Assembly: GCF_051020955.1 (NCBI RefSeq)
Contig: NW_027476524.1
Coordinates: forward strand, 124,001-188,000
Source of the DNA: Megalopta genalis
Lineage: Eukaryota > Arthropoda > Insecta > Hymenoptera > Halictidae
Direction of reading: 5' to 3'
DNA length: 64,000 bases
In this document: in pieces, positions 24,283 through 37,263 of the stretch
Layout of the letters: every line of letters starts with the position of its first letter
Position numbering within the stretch: the stretch's first letter is position 1
The notes under the pieces: generated by a model
Seen by the model: the letters and a program-made list of their open reading frames with translations, nothing else
Told to the model about the DNA's origin: nothing
The model's database searches: none
Program-made: the position numbers and the translations under genes

Positions 24283-27200
24283 AAACACATGATATTAACT
24301 TCAAATCAATGCGAAGTGGAAGGCTTAGCTTCAAATCCATGCGAAACAAATGATTTACTTTCAAATATCTGCGGTTTAAATGAAATAGCTTCAAATGCAG
24401 GCGAAACAAACGAGTTACCTTCAAATCCATGCGAAGCACATGAGTTAGCTTCAAATCAATGCGAACAAGAAGGCTTAGCTTCAAATCCATGTGAAACAAA
24501 TGGTTTAGCTTCAAATACTTCTGATAAACACGATTTAGAGTCAATTGCATGCGACTGGAACGAGTTAGCTTCAAATCCCAGGGAAACACATGATTTAACT
24601 TCAAATCAATGCGAAGTAGGAGGCTTAGCTTCAAATCAATGAAAACAAATGTTTTGGATTCAGATACTTGTGATCAAAATGATTTAGCTTCAACTGCATG
24701 CGAATCAAACGAGTTAGCTTCAAATTCAAGAGAAACACGTGATTTAACTTCAAATCAATGCGAAGTAGAAGTCTTAGCATCAAATTCATGCGAAACAAAT
24801 GATTTACCTTCAAATACTTGTGATAAACATGATTTAGCTTCAACTACGTGCGAATCAAACGACTTAGCTTCAAATCCAAGGGAAACACATGATTTAACTT
24901 CAAATCACTGCGAAGTAGTAGGCTTAGCTTCAAATCTGTGCGAAACAAATGGTTTGGATTCAGATACTTGTGATAAACATGGTTTAGCTTCAACTGCATG
25001 CGATTCAAACGAGTTAGCTTCAAATCCAAAGGAAACAGATGATTTAACTTCAAATCAATGCGAAGTAGAAGGCTTTGCTTCAAATCCATGCGAACCATAT
25101 GATTTACCTTCAAATACTTGCGGTTTAAATAAAATAGCTTCAAATGCAGGTGAAACAAACGAGTTAGCTTCAAGTCCATGCGAAACACATGATTCAGCTT
25201 CAAATCAATGCGATGTAGTAGGCTTAGCTTCAAATCAATGCGAAACAAATGATTTAGCTTCAAATACTTGTGATAAACACGTTTTAGAGTCAATTGCATG
25301 CGAATGGAACGAGTTAGCTTCAAATCCCAGGGAAACACATGATTTAACTTCAAATCAATGCGAAGTAGTAGGCTTAGCTTCAAATCTGTGCGAAACAAAT
25401 GGTTTGGATTCAGATACTTGTGATAAACATGGTTTAGCTTCAACTGCATGCGATTCAAACGAGTTAGCTTGAAATCCGAGGGAAACACATGATTGAACTT
25501 CAAATCAATGCGAAGTAAAAGGTTTAGCTTCAAATCCATGCGAAACAACTGATTTACCTTCAAAAACCTGCGGTTTAAATGAAATAACTTCAAATGCAGG
25601 CGAAACAAACGAGTTAGCTTCAAATCCATGGGAAACACATGAGTTAGCTTCAAATCAATGCGAAGTAGAAGGCTTAGCTTCAAATCCATGCGAAACAAAT
25701 GATTTACCTTCAAATATTTGCGGTTTAAATGAAATAGCTTCAAATGCAGGCGAAACAAACGAGTTAGCTTCAAATCCATGCGAAGCACATGAGTTAGCTT
25801 CAAATCAATGCGAAGTAGAAGGCTTAGCTTCAAATCCACGTGAAACAAATGGTTTAGCTTCAAATACTTCTGATAAACACGATTTAGAGTCAATTGCATG
25901 CGAATGGAACCAGTTAGCTTCAAATCCCAGGGAAACACATGATTTAACTTCAAATCAATGCGAAGTAGGAGGCTTAGCTTCAAATCAATGCGAAACAAAT
26001 GATTTAGCTTCAAATACTTGTGATAAACATGATTAAGCTTCAACTGCATGCGAATCAAACGAGTTATATTGAAATCGGAGGGAAAAACATGATTTACCTT
26101 CAAATAACTGCAGTTTAAATGAAATAGCTTCAAATGCAGGCGAAAAAAACGAGTTAGATTCAAACCCATGCGAAACACATGATTCAGCATCAAATCAATA
26201 TGAAGTAGAAGGATTAACTTCAAATCCATGCGAAACATGTGGTTTAGCTTCAAATACTTGTGATAAACGGGATTTAGAGTCAACTGCATGCGAATCAAAC
26301 GAGTTAGCTTCAAATCCCAGGAAAACACAAGATTTAATTTCAAATCAATGCGAAGTAGGAGGCTTAGCTTCAAATCAATGCGAAACAAATGTTTTGGATT
26401 CAGATACTTGTGAACAAAATGATTTAGCTTCAACTGCATGCGAATCAAACGAGTTAGCTTCAAATTCAAGAGAAACACATGATTTAACTTCAAATCAATG
26501 CGAAGTAGAAGTCTGAGCATCAAATTCATGCGAAACAAATGATTTACCTTCAAATACTTGTGATAAACATGATTTAGCTTCAACTGCGTGCGAATCAAAC
26601 GACTTAGCTTCAAATCCAAGGGAAACACATGATTTAAATTCAACTCAATGCGAAGTAGAAGGCTTTGCTTCAAATCCATGCGAAACATATGATTTACCTT
26701 CAAATACTTGCGGTTTAAATAAAATAGCTTCAAATGCAGGTGAAACAAACGAGTTAGCTTCAAGTCCATGCGAAACACATGATTCAGCTTCAAATCAATG
26801 CGATGTAGTAGGCTTAGCTTCAAATCAATGCGAAACAAATGGTTTAGCTTCAAATACTTGTGATGAACACGATTTAGTGTCAACTGCATGCGAATCAAAC
26901 GAATTAGCTTCAAGTCCAAGGGAAACACATGATTTAACTTCAAATCAATGCGAAGTAGTAGGCTTAGCTTCAAATCCATGCGAAACAAATGATTTACCTT
27001 CAAATACTTGCGGTTTAAATGAAATACCTTCAAATGCAGGCGAAACAAACGAGTTAGCTTCAAGACCATGCGAAACACCTGATTCAGCTTCAAATCAATG
27101 CGAAGTAGTAGACTTAGCTTCAAATCAATGCGAAACAAATGGTTTGGATTCAGATACTTGTGATAGACACGATTTAGAGTCAACTGCATGCGAATCAAAC

Positions 27201-27990
27201 GAGTTAGCTTCAAATTCAAGAGAAACACATGATTTAACTTCAAATCAATGCGAAGTAGAAGGCTTAGCTTCAAATCAATGCGAAACAAATGATTTAGCTT
27301 CAAATACTTGTGATAAACATGATTTAGAGTCAACTGCATGCGAATCAAACGTGTTAGCTTCAAATCCATGCGAAAAACATGATTTAACTTCAAATCAATG
27401 CGAAGTAGTAAGCTTAGCTTCAAATCAATGCGAAGCAAATGGTTTAATTTCAAAAACTTGTGATATTGATAATTTAGCTTCAACTCAATGCGAGACAAAC
27501 GAGTTAGCTTCAAATCCATGCGAAACACGTGATTTAACTTCCAATGCTTGCGATATAAATAAAGTAGTTTCAAATGCAGGCGAAACAATCGAGTAAGCTT
27601 CAAATCTATGCGAATCAAATGAGTTAGCTTCAAATCAATGCGAAGTAGAAGGCTTAGCTTCAAATCGAAGGGAAACACATGATTTAACTTCAATTCAATG
27701 CGAAGTAGAAGGCTTAGCTTCAAATCCATGCGAAACAAATGATTTACCTTCAAATACTTGCGGTTTAAATGAAATAGCTTCAAATGCAGGCGAAACAAAC
27801 GAGTTAGCTTCAAGACCATGCGAAACACATGATTCAGCTTCAAATCAATGCGATGTAGTAGGCTTAGCTTCAAATCAATGCGAAACAAATGGTTTAGCTT
27901 CAAATACTTGTGATGAACACGATTTAGAATCAACTGCATGCGAATCAAACGAATTAGCTTCAAGTCCAAGGGAAACACATGATTTAACTT
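24283..27990 (+). repeat. Approximately 4-kb related unit, copy 1
   Basis: This segment matches 30077-34090. The offset is 5,794 bp up to about 26405 and 6,094 bp from about 26500 onward, because the second copy contains 300 more bases. It includes distinctive monomers AAATCTGTGCG (about 24933 and 25384), CCATATGATTTACC (about 25094), a paired stop-bearing stretch GCTTGAAATCCGAGG with GATTGAAC (about 25468-25498), and the TTATATTGAAATCGG module at about 26065. Its start (24289-24900) also matches 19546-20157, and 26490-27980 matches 20310-21800, so it is itself a recombinant of the neighbouring 5.6-kb unit with about 1.6 kb of different sequence inserted. Confidence 0.75.
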
Positions 27991-30076
27991 CAAATCAATG
28001 CGAAGTAGTAGGCTTAGCTTCAAATCAATGCGAAACAAATGTTTTGGGTTCAGATACTTGTAATAAACATGATTTAGCTACAACTGCATGCGATTCAAAC
28101 GAGTTAGCTTCAAATCCAAGAGAAACACATGATATTAACTTCAAATCAATGCGAAGTGGAAGGCTTAACTTCAAATCCATGTGAAACAAATGATTTACCT
28201 TCAAATATCTGCGGATTAAATGTAATAGCTTCAAATGCAGGCGAAACAAACGAGTTAGCTTCAAATCCATGCGAAGCACATGAGTTAGCTTCAAATCAAT
28301 GCGAAGTAGAAGGCATAGTTTCAAATCCATGTGAAACAAATGGTTTAGCTTCAAATACTTCTGATAAACACGATTTAGAGTCAATTGCTTGCGAATGGAA
28401 CGAGTTAGCTTCAAATCCCAGGGAAACACATGATTTAACTTCAAATCAATGCGAAGTAGTAGGCTTAGCTTCAAATCAATGCGAAACAAATGTTTTGGGT
28501 TCAGATACTTGTGATCAAAATGATTTAGCTTCAACTGCATGCGAATCAAACGAGTTAGCTTCAAATTCAAGAGAAACACATGATTTAACTTCAAATCAAT
28601 GCGAAGTAGAAGTCTTAGCATCAAATTCATGCGAAACAAATGATTTACCTTCAAATACTTGTGATAAACATGATTTAGCTTCAACTGCGTGCGAATCAAA
28701 CGACTTAGCTTCAAATCCAAGGGAAACACATGATTTAACTTCAACTCAATGCGAAGTAGTAGCCTTAGCTTCAAATCAATGCGAAACAAATGTTTTGGGT
28801 TCAGATACTTGTAATAAACATGATTTAGCTTCAACTGCATGCGATTCAAGCGAGTTAGCTTCAAATCCAAGAGAAACACATGATATTAACTTCAAATCAA
28901 TGCGAAGTGGAAGGCTTAGCTTCAAATCCATGCGAAACAAATGATTTACCTTCAAATATCTGCGGTTTAAATGAAATAGCTTCAAATGCAGGCGAAACAA
29001 ACGAGTTAGCTTCAAGACCATGCGAAACAAATGATTCAGCTTCAAATCAATGCAAAGTAGTAGACTTAGCTTCAAATCAATGCGAAACAAATGGTTTAGC
29101 TTCAAATACTTGTGATAAACATGATTTAGAGTCAATTGCATGCGAATGGAATAAGTTAGCTTCAAATCCCAGGGAAACACATGATATTAACTTCAAATCA
29201 ATGCGAAGTAGTAGGCTTAGCTTCAAATCAATGCGAAACAAATGAATTACCTTCAAATACCTGCGGTTTAAATGAAATAGCTTCAAATGCAGGCGAAACA
29301 AACGAGTTAGCTTCACATCCATGCGAAGCACATGAGTTAGCTTCAAATCAATGCGAAGTAGAAGGCTTAGCTTCAAATCCATGTGAAACAAATGGTTTAG
29401 CTTCAAATACTTCTGATAACCACGATTTAGAGTCAATTGCATGCGAATGGAATAAGTTAGCTTCAAATCCCAGGGAAACACATGATATTAACTTCAAATC
29501 AATGCGAAGTGGAAGGCTTAGCTTCAAATCCATGCGAAACAAATGATTTACCTTCAAATATCTGCGGTTTAAATGAAATAGCTTCAAATGCAGGCGAAAC
29601 AAACGAGTTAGCTTCAAGACCATGCGAAACACATGATTCAGCTTCAAATCAATGCAAAGTAGTAGACTTAGCTTCAAATCAATGCGAAACAAATGGTTTA
29701 GCTTCAAATACTTGTGATAAACATGATTTAGTTTCAACTGCATACGAATCAAACGAGTTAGCTTCAAATTCAAGAGAAACACATGATTTAACTTCAAATC
29801 AATGCGAAGTAAAAGTCTTAGCATCAAATTCATGCGAAACAAATGATTTACCTTCAAATACTTGTGATAAACATGATTTAGCTTCAACTGCGTGCGAATC
29901 AAACGACTTAGCTTCAAATCCAAGGGAAACACATGATTTAAATTCAACTCAATGCGAAGTAGTAGGCTTAGCTTCAAATCAATGCGAAACAAATGTTTTG
30001 GGTTCAGATACTTCTAATAAACATGATTTAGCTTCAACTGCGTGCGAATCAAACGACTTAGCTTCAAATCCAAGGG
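27991..30076 (+). repeat. Linker between the two ~4-kb units, rich in 31-bp monomers
   Basis: This stretch carries 31-bp monomers at 28129, 28880, 29181 and 29482, with spacings of 751, 301 and 301 bp. The first part (28025-28900) repeats 23434-24310 at an offset of 4,591 bp. The 301-bp spacing means just two pentamers lie between successive markers, the shortest module seen. No unique sequence is present. Confidence 0.75.
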
Positions 30077-33000
30077 AAACACATGATATTAACTTCAAAT
30101 CAATGCGAAGTGGAAGGCTTAGCTTCAAATCCATGCGAAACAAATGATTTACTTTCAAATATCTGCGGTTTAAATGAAATAGCTTCAAATGCAGGCGAAA
30201 CAAACGAGTTACCTTCAAATCCATGCGAAGCACATGAGTTAGCTTCAAATCAATGCGAACAAGAAGGCTTAGCTTCAAATCCATGTGAAACAAATGGTTT
30301 AGCTTCAAATACTTCTGATAAACACGATTTAGAGTCAATTGCATGCGACTGGAACGAGTTAGCTTCAAATCCCAGGGAAACACATGATTTAACTTCAAAT
30401 CAATGCGAAGTAGGAGGCTTAGCTTCAAATCAATGAAAACAAATGTTTTGGATTCAGATACTTGTGATCAAAATGATTTAGCTTCAACTGCATGCGAATC
30501 AAACGAGTTAGCTTCAAATTCAAGAGAAACACGTGATTTAACTTCAAATCAATGCGAAGTAGAAGTCTTAGCATCAAATTCATGCGAAACAAATGATTTA
30601 CCTTCAAATACTTGTGATAAACATGATTTAGCTTCAACTACGTGCGAATCAAACGACTTAGCTTCAAATCCAAGGGAAACACATGATTTAACTTCAAATC
30701 ACTGCGAAGTAGTAGGCTTAGCTTCAAATCTGTGCGAAACAAATGGTTTGGATTCAGATACTTGTGATAAACATGGTTTAGCTTCAACTGCATGCGATTC
30801 AAACGAGTTAGCTTCAAATCCAAAGGAAACAGATGATTTAACTTCAAATCAATGCGAAGTAGAAGGCTTTGCTTCAAATCCATGCGAACCATATGATTTA
30901 CCTTCAAATACTTGCGGTTTAAATAAAATAGCTTCAAATGCAGGTGAAACAAACGAGTTAGCTTCAAGTCCATGCGAAACACATGATTCAGCTTCAAATC
31001 AATGCGATGTAGTAGGCTTAGCTTCAAATCAATGCGAAACAAATGATTTAGCTTCAAATACTTGTGATAAACACGTTTTAGAGTCAATTGCATGCGAATG
31101 GAACGAGTTAGCTTCAAATCCCAGGGAAACACATGATTTAACTTCAAATCAATGCGAAGTAGTAGGCTTAGCTTCAAATCTGTGCGAAACAAATGGGTTG
31201 GATTCAGATACTTGTGATAAACATGGTTTAGCTTCAACTGCATGCGATTCAAACGAGTTAGCTTGAAATCCGAGGGAAACACATGATTGAACTTCAAATC
31301 AATGCGAAGTAAAAGGTTTAGCTTCAAATCCATGCGAAACAACTGATTTACCTTCAAAAACCTGCGGTTTAAATGAAATAACTTCAAATGCAGGCGAAAC
31401 AAACGAGTTAGCTTCAAATCCATGGGAAACACATGAGTTAGCTTCAAATCAATGCGAAGTAGAAGGCTTAGCTTCAAATCCATGCGAAACAAATGATTTA
31501 CCTTCAAATATTTGCGGTTTAAATGAAATAGCTTCAAATGCAGGCGAAACAAACGAGTTAGCTTCAAATCCATGCGAAGCACATGAGTTAGCTTCAAATC
31601 AATGCGAAGTAGAAGGCTTAGCTTCAAATCCACGTGAAACAAATGGTTTAGCTTCAAATACTTCTGATAAACACGATTTAGAGTCAATTGCATGCGAATG
31701 GAACCAGTTAGCTTCAAATCCCAGGGAAACACATGATTTAACTTCAAATCAATGCGAAGTAGGAGGCTTAGCTTCAAATCAATGCGAAACAAATGATTTA
31801 GCTTCAAATACTTGTGATAAACATGATTAAGCTTCAACTGCATGCGAATCAAACGAGTTATATTGAAATCGGAGGGAAAAACATGATTTACCTTCAAATA
31901 ACTGCAGTTTAAATGAAATAGCTTCAAATGCAGCCGTAAAAAACGAGTTAGATTCAAACCCATGCGAAACACATGATTCAGCATCAAATCAATATGAAGT
32001 AGAAGGATTAACTTCAAATCCATGCGAAACATGTGGTTTAGCTTCAAATACTTGTGATAAACGGGATTTAGAGTCAACTGCATGCGAATCAAACGAGTTA
32101 GCTTCAAATCCCAGGAAAACACAAGATTTAATTTCAAATCAATGCGAAGTAGGAGGCTTAGCTTCAAATCAATGCGAAACAAATGTTTTGGATTCAGATA
32201 CTTGTGATCAAAATGATTTAGCTTCAACTGCATGCGAATCAAACGAGTTAGCTTCAAATTCAAGAGAAACACATGATTTAACTTCAAATCAATGCGAAGT
32301 AGAAGTCTTAGCATCAAATTCATGCGAAACAAATGATTTACCGTCAAATACTTGTGATAAACATGATTTAGCTTCAACTACGTGCGAATCAAACGACTTA
32401 GCTTCAAATCCAAGGGAAACACATGATTTAACTTCAAATCACTGCGAAGTAGTAGGCTTAGCTTCAAATAAATGCGAAACAAATGTTTTGGGTTCAGATA
32501 CTTGTGAACAAAATGATTTAGCTTCAACTGCATGCGAATCAAACGAGTTAGCTTCAAATTCAAGAGAAACACATGATTTAACTTCAAATCAATACGAAGT
32601 AGAAGTCTGAGCATCAAATTCATGCGAAACAAATGATTTACCTTCAAATACTTGTGATAAACATGATTTAGCTTCAACTGCGTGCGAATCAAACGACTTA
32701 GCTTCAAATCCAAGGGAAACACATGATTTAAATTCAACTCAATGCGAAGTAGAAGGCTTTGCTTCAAATCCATGCGAAACATATGATTTACCTTCAAATA
32801 CTTGCGGTTTAAATAAAATAGCTTCAAATGCAGGTGAAACAAACGAGTTAGCTTCAAGTCCATGCGAAACACATGATTCAGCTTCAAATCAATGCGATGT
32901 AGTAGGCTTAGCTTCAAATCAATGCGAAACAAATGGTTTAGCTTCAAATACTTGTGATGAACACGATTTAGTGTCAACTGCATGCGAATCAAACGAATTA

Positions 33001-34090
33001 GCTTCAAGTCCAAGGGAAACACATGATTTAACTTCAAATCAATGCGAAGTAGTAGGCTTAGCTTCAAATCCATGCGAAACAAATGATTTACCTTCAAATA
33101 CTTGCGGTTTAAATGAAATACCTTCAAATGCAGGCGAAACAAACGAGTTAGCTTCAAGACCATGCGAAACACCTGATTCAGCTTCAAATCAATGCGAAGT
33201 AGTAGACTTAGCTTCAAATCAATGCGAAACAAATGGTTTGGATTCAGATACTTGTGATAGACACGATTTAGAGTCAACTGCATGCGAATCAAACGAGTTA
33301 GCTTCAAATTCAAGAGAAACACATGATTTAACTTCAAATCAATGCGAAGTAGAAGGCTTAGCTTCAAATCAATGCGAAACAAATGATTTAGCTTCAAATA
33401 CTTGTGATAAACATGATTTAGAGTCAACTGCATGCGAATCAAACGTGTTAGCTTCAAATCCATGCGAAAAACATGATTTAACTTCAAATCAATGCGAAGT
33501 AGTAAGCTTAGCTTCAAATCAATGCGAAGCAAATGGTTTAATTTCAAAAACTTGTGATATTGATAATTTAGCTTCAACCCAATGCGAGACAAACGAGTTA
33601 GCTTCAAATCCATGCGAAACACGTGATTTAACTTCCAATGCTTGCGATATAAATAAAGTAGTTTCAAATGCAGGCGAAACAATCGAGTAAGCTTCAAATC
33701 TATGCGAATCAAATGAGTTAGCTTCAAATCAATGCGAAGTAGAAGGCTTAGCTTCAAATCGAAGGGAAACACATGATTTAACTTCAATTCAATGCGAAGT
33801 AGAAGGCTTAGCTTCAAATCCATGCGAAACAAATGATTTACCTTCAAATACTTGCGGTTTAAATGAAATAGCTTCAAATGCAGGCGAAACAAACGAGTTA
33901 GCTTCAAGACCATGCGAAACACATGATTCAGCTTCAAATCAATGCGATGTAGTAGGCTTAGCTTCAAATCAATGCGAAACAAATGGTTTAGCTTCAAATA
34001 CTTGTGATGAACACGATTTAGAATCAACTGCATGCGAATCAAACGAATTAGCTTCAAGTCCAAGGGAAACACATGATTTAACTTCAAATC
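30077..34090 (+). repeat. Approximately 4-kb related unit, copy 2, with 300-bp expansion
   Basis: Partner of 24283-27990. The extra 300 bp lies at about 32206-32505 and corresponds to two whole 150-bp pentamers (containing GTCTTAGCATC, ACTACGTGCG and AAATCACTGCG). Private base changes include GCAGCCGTAAAA at about 31931 (copy 1 has GCAGGCGAAAA) and AATACGAAG at about 32592. The stop-bearing GCTTGAAATCCGAGG monomer is conserved at about 31262. Confidence 0.75.
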
Positions 34091-34232
34091 AATGCGAGGT
34101 AGTAGGTTTAGCTTCAAATCAATGCGAAACAAATGATTTAGCTTCAAATACTTGTGATAAACATGATTAAGCTTCAAACTGCATGCGAATCAAACGAGTT
34201 ATATTGAAATCGGAGGGAAACACATGATTTAC

Positions 34233-37200
34233 CTTCAAATAACTGCGGTTTAAATGAAATAGCTTCAAATGCAGGCGAAAAAAACGAGTTAGAATCAAAC
34301 CCATGCGAAACACATGATTCAGCATCAAATCAATATGAAGTAGAAGGCTTAACTTCAAATCCATGCGAAACATGTGGATTAGCTTCAAATACTTGTGATA
34401 AACGGGATTTAGAGTCAACTGCATGCGAATCAAACGAGTTAGCTTCAAATTCAAGAGAAACACATGATTTAACTTCAAATCAATGCGAAGTAGAAGGCTT
34501 AGCTTCAAATCAATGCGAAACAAATGATTTAGCTTCAAATACTTGTGATAAACATGATTTAGAGTCAACTGCATGCGAATCAAACGAGTTAGCTTCAAAT
34601 CCATGCGAAAAATATGATTTAACTTCAAATCAATGCGAAGTAGTAAGCTTAGCTTCAAATCAATGCGAAGCAAATGGTTTAATTTCAAAAACTTGTGATA
34701 TTGATAATTTAGCTTCAACTCAATGCGAGACAAACGAGTTAGCTTCAAATCCATGCGAAACACGTGATTTAACTTCCAATGCTTGCGATATAAATAAAGT
34801 AGTTTCAAATGCAGGCGAAACAATCGAGTAAGCTTCAAATCCATGCGAATCAAATGAGTTAGCTTCAAATCAATGCGAAGTAGAAGGCTTAGCTTCAAAT
34901 CGAAGGGAAACAAATGATTTGGGTTCAGATACTTGTAATAAACATGATTTAGCTTCAACTGCATGCGATTCAAACGAGTTAGCTTCAAATCCAAGAGAAA
35001 CACATGATATTAACTTCAAATCAATGCGAAGTGGAAGGCTTAGCTTCAAATCCATGCGAAACAAATGATTTACCTTCAAATATCTGCGGTTTAAATGAAA
35101 TAGCTTCAAATGCAGGCGAAACAAACGAGTTAGCTTCAAGACCATGCGAAACACATGATTCAGCTTCAAATCAATGCAAAGTAGTAGACTTAGCTTCAAA
35201 TCAATGCGAAACAAATGGTTTAGCTTCAAATACTTGTGATAAACATGATTTAGTTTCAACTGCATACGAATCAAACGAGTTAGCTTCAAATTCAAGAGAA
35301 ACACATGATTTAACTTCAAATCAATGCGAAGTAAAAGTCTTAGCATCAAATTCATGCGAAACAAATGATTTACCTTCAAATACTTGTGATAAACGTGATT
35401 TAGCTTCAACTGCGTGCGAATCAAACGACTTAGCTTCAAATCCAAGGGAAACACATGATTTAAATTCAACTCAATCCGAAGTAGTAGGCTTAGCTTCAAA
35501 TCAATGCGAAACAAATGTTTTGGGTTCAGATACTTCTAATAAACATGATTTTGCTTCAACTGCGTGCGAATCAAACGACTTAGCTTCAAATCCAAGGGAA
35601 ACACATGATATTAACTTCAAATCAATGCGAAGTGGAAGGCTTAGCTTCAAATCCATGCGAAACAAATGATTTACTTTCAAATATCTGCGGTTTAAATGAA
35701 ATAGCTTCAAATGCAGGCGAAACAAACAAGTTACCTTCAAATCCATGCGAAGCACATGAGTTAGCTTCAAATCAATGCGAACAAGAAGGCTTAGCTTCAA
35801 ATCCATGTGAAACAAATGGTTTAGCTTCAAATACTTCTGATAAACACGATTTAGAGTCAATTGCATGCGACTGGAACGAGTTAGCTTCAAATCCCAGGGA
35901 AACACATGATTTAACTTCAAATCAATGCGAAGTAGTAGGCTTAGCTTCAAATAAATGCGAAACAAATGTTTTGGGTTCAGATACTTCTGAACAAAATGAT
36001 TTAGCTTCAACTGCATGCGAATCAAACGAGTTAGCTTCAAATTCAAGAGAAACACATGATTTAACTTCAAATCAATGCGAAGTAGAAGTCTGAGCATCAA
36101 ATTCATGCGAAACAAATGATTTACCTTCAAATACTTGTGATAAACATGATTTAGCTTCAACTGCGTGCGAATCAAACGACTTAGCTTCAAATCCAAGGGA
36201 AACACATGATTTAAATTCAAATCAATGCGAAGTAGTAGGCTTAGCTTCAAATCAATGCGAAACAAATGATTTACCTTCAAATATCTGCGGTTTAAATGAA
36301 ATAGCTTCAAATGCAGGCGAAACAAACGAGTTAGCTTCAAATCCATGCGCAGCACATGAGTTAGCTTCAAATCAATGCGAAGTAGAAGGCTTAGCTTCAA
36401 ATTCATGTGAAACAAATGGTTTAGCTTCAAATACTTCTGATAAACACGTTTTAGAGTCAATTGCATGCGAATGGAACGAGTTAGCTTCAAATCCCAGGGA
36501 AACACATGATTTAACTTCAATCAATGCGAAGTAGAAGGCTTAGCTTCGAATAAATGCGAAACAAATGTTTTGGGTTCAGATACTTGTGAACAAAATGATT
36601 TAGCTTCAACTGCATGCGAATCAAACAAGTTAGCTTCAAATTCAAGAGAAACACATGATTTAACTTCAAATCAATGCGAAGTAGAAGTCTTAGCATCAAA
36701 TTCATGCGAAACAAATGATTTACCGTCAAATACTTGTGATAAACATGATTTAGCTTCAACTACGTGCGAATCAAACGACTTAGCTTCAAATGCAAGGGAA
36801 ACACATGATTTAACTTCAAATCACTGCGAAGTAGTAGGCTTAGCTTCAAATAAATGCGAAACAAATGTTTTGGGTTCAGATACTTGTGAACAAAATGATT
36901 TAGCTTCAACTGCATGCGAATCAAACGAGTTAGCTTCAAATTCAAGAGAAACACATGATTTAACTTCAAATCAATGCGAAGTAGAAGTCTGAGCATCAAA
37001 TTCATGCGAAACAAATGATTTACCTTCAAATACTTGTGATAAACATGATTTAGCTTCAACTGCGTGCGAATCAAACGACTTAGCTTCAAATCCAAGGGAA
37101 ACACATGATTTAAATTCAACTCAATGCGATGTAGTAGGCTTAGCTTCAAATCAATGCGAAACAAATGATTTAGCTTCAAATACTTGTGATAAACACGTTT

Positions 37201-37263
37201 TAGAGTCAATTGCATGCGAATGGAACGAGTTAGCTTCAAATCCCAGGGAAACACATGATTTAA
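34233..37263 (+). repeat. 3,031-bp tandem duplication, copy 1
   Basis: This unit is repeated at 37264-40293. Both copies carry 31-bp monomers (35004 and 35605 here), a one-base loss TTAACTTCAATCAATGCG (about 36515) and the rare variants AATCCGAAG (about 35473) and CCATGCGCAGC (about 36345). The shared one-base loss shows that the mutation came before the duplication. The unit is 101 monomers plus one base. Confidence 0.88.

Noticed and set aside
24844..28038. 1,064-codon open frame on the - strand as a giant repeat protein gene
   Set aside because: It is the 30-bp period read in a stop-poor frame, with no distinctive start region, no non-repetitive domain and no recognisable promoter or intron. 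Sister copies are broken at other points by 29- and 31-bp monomers.
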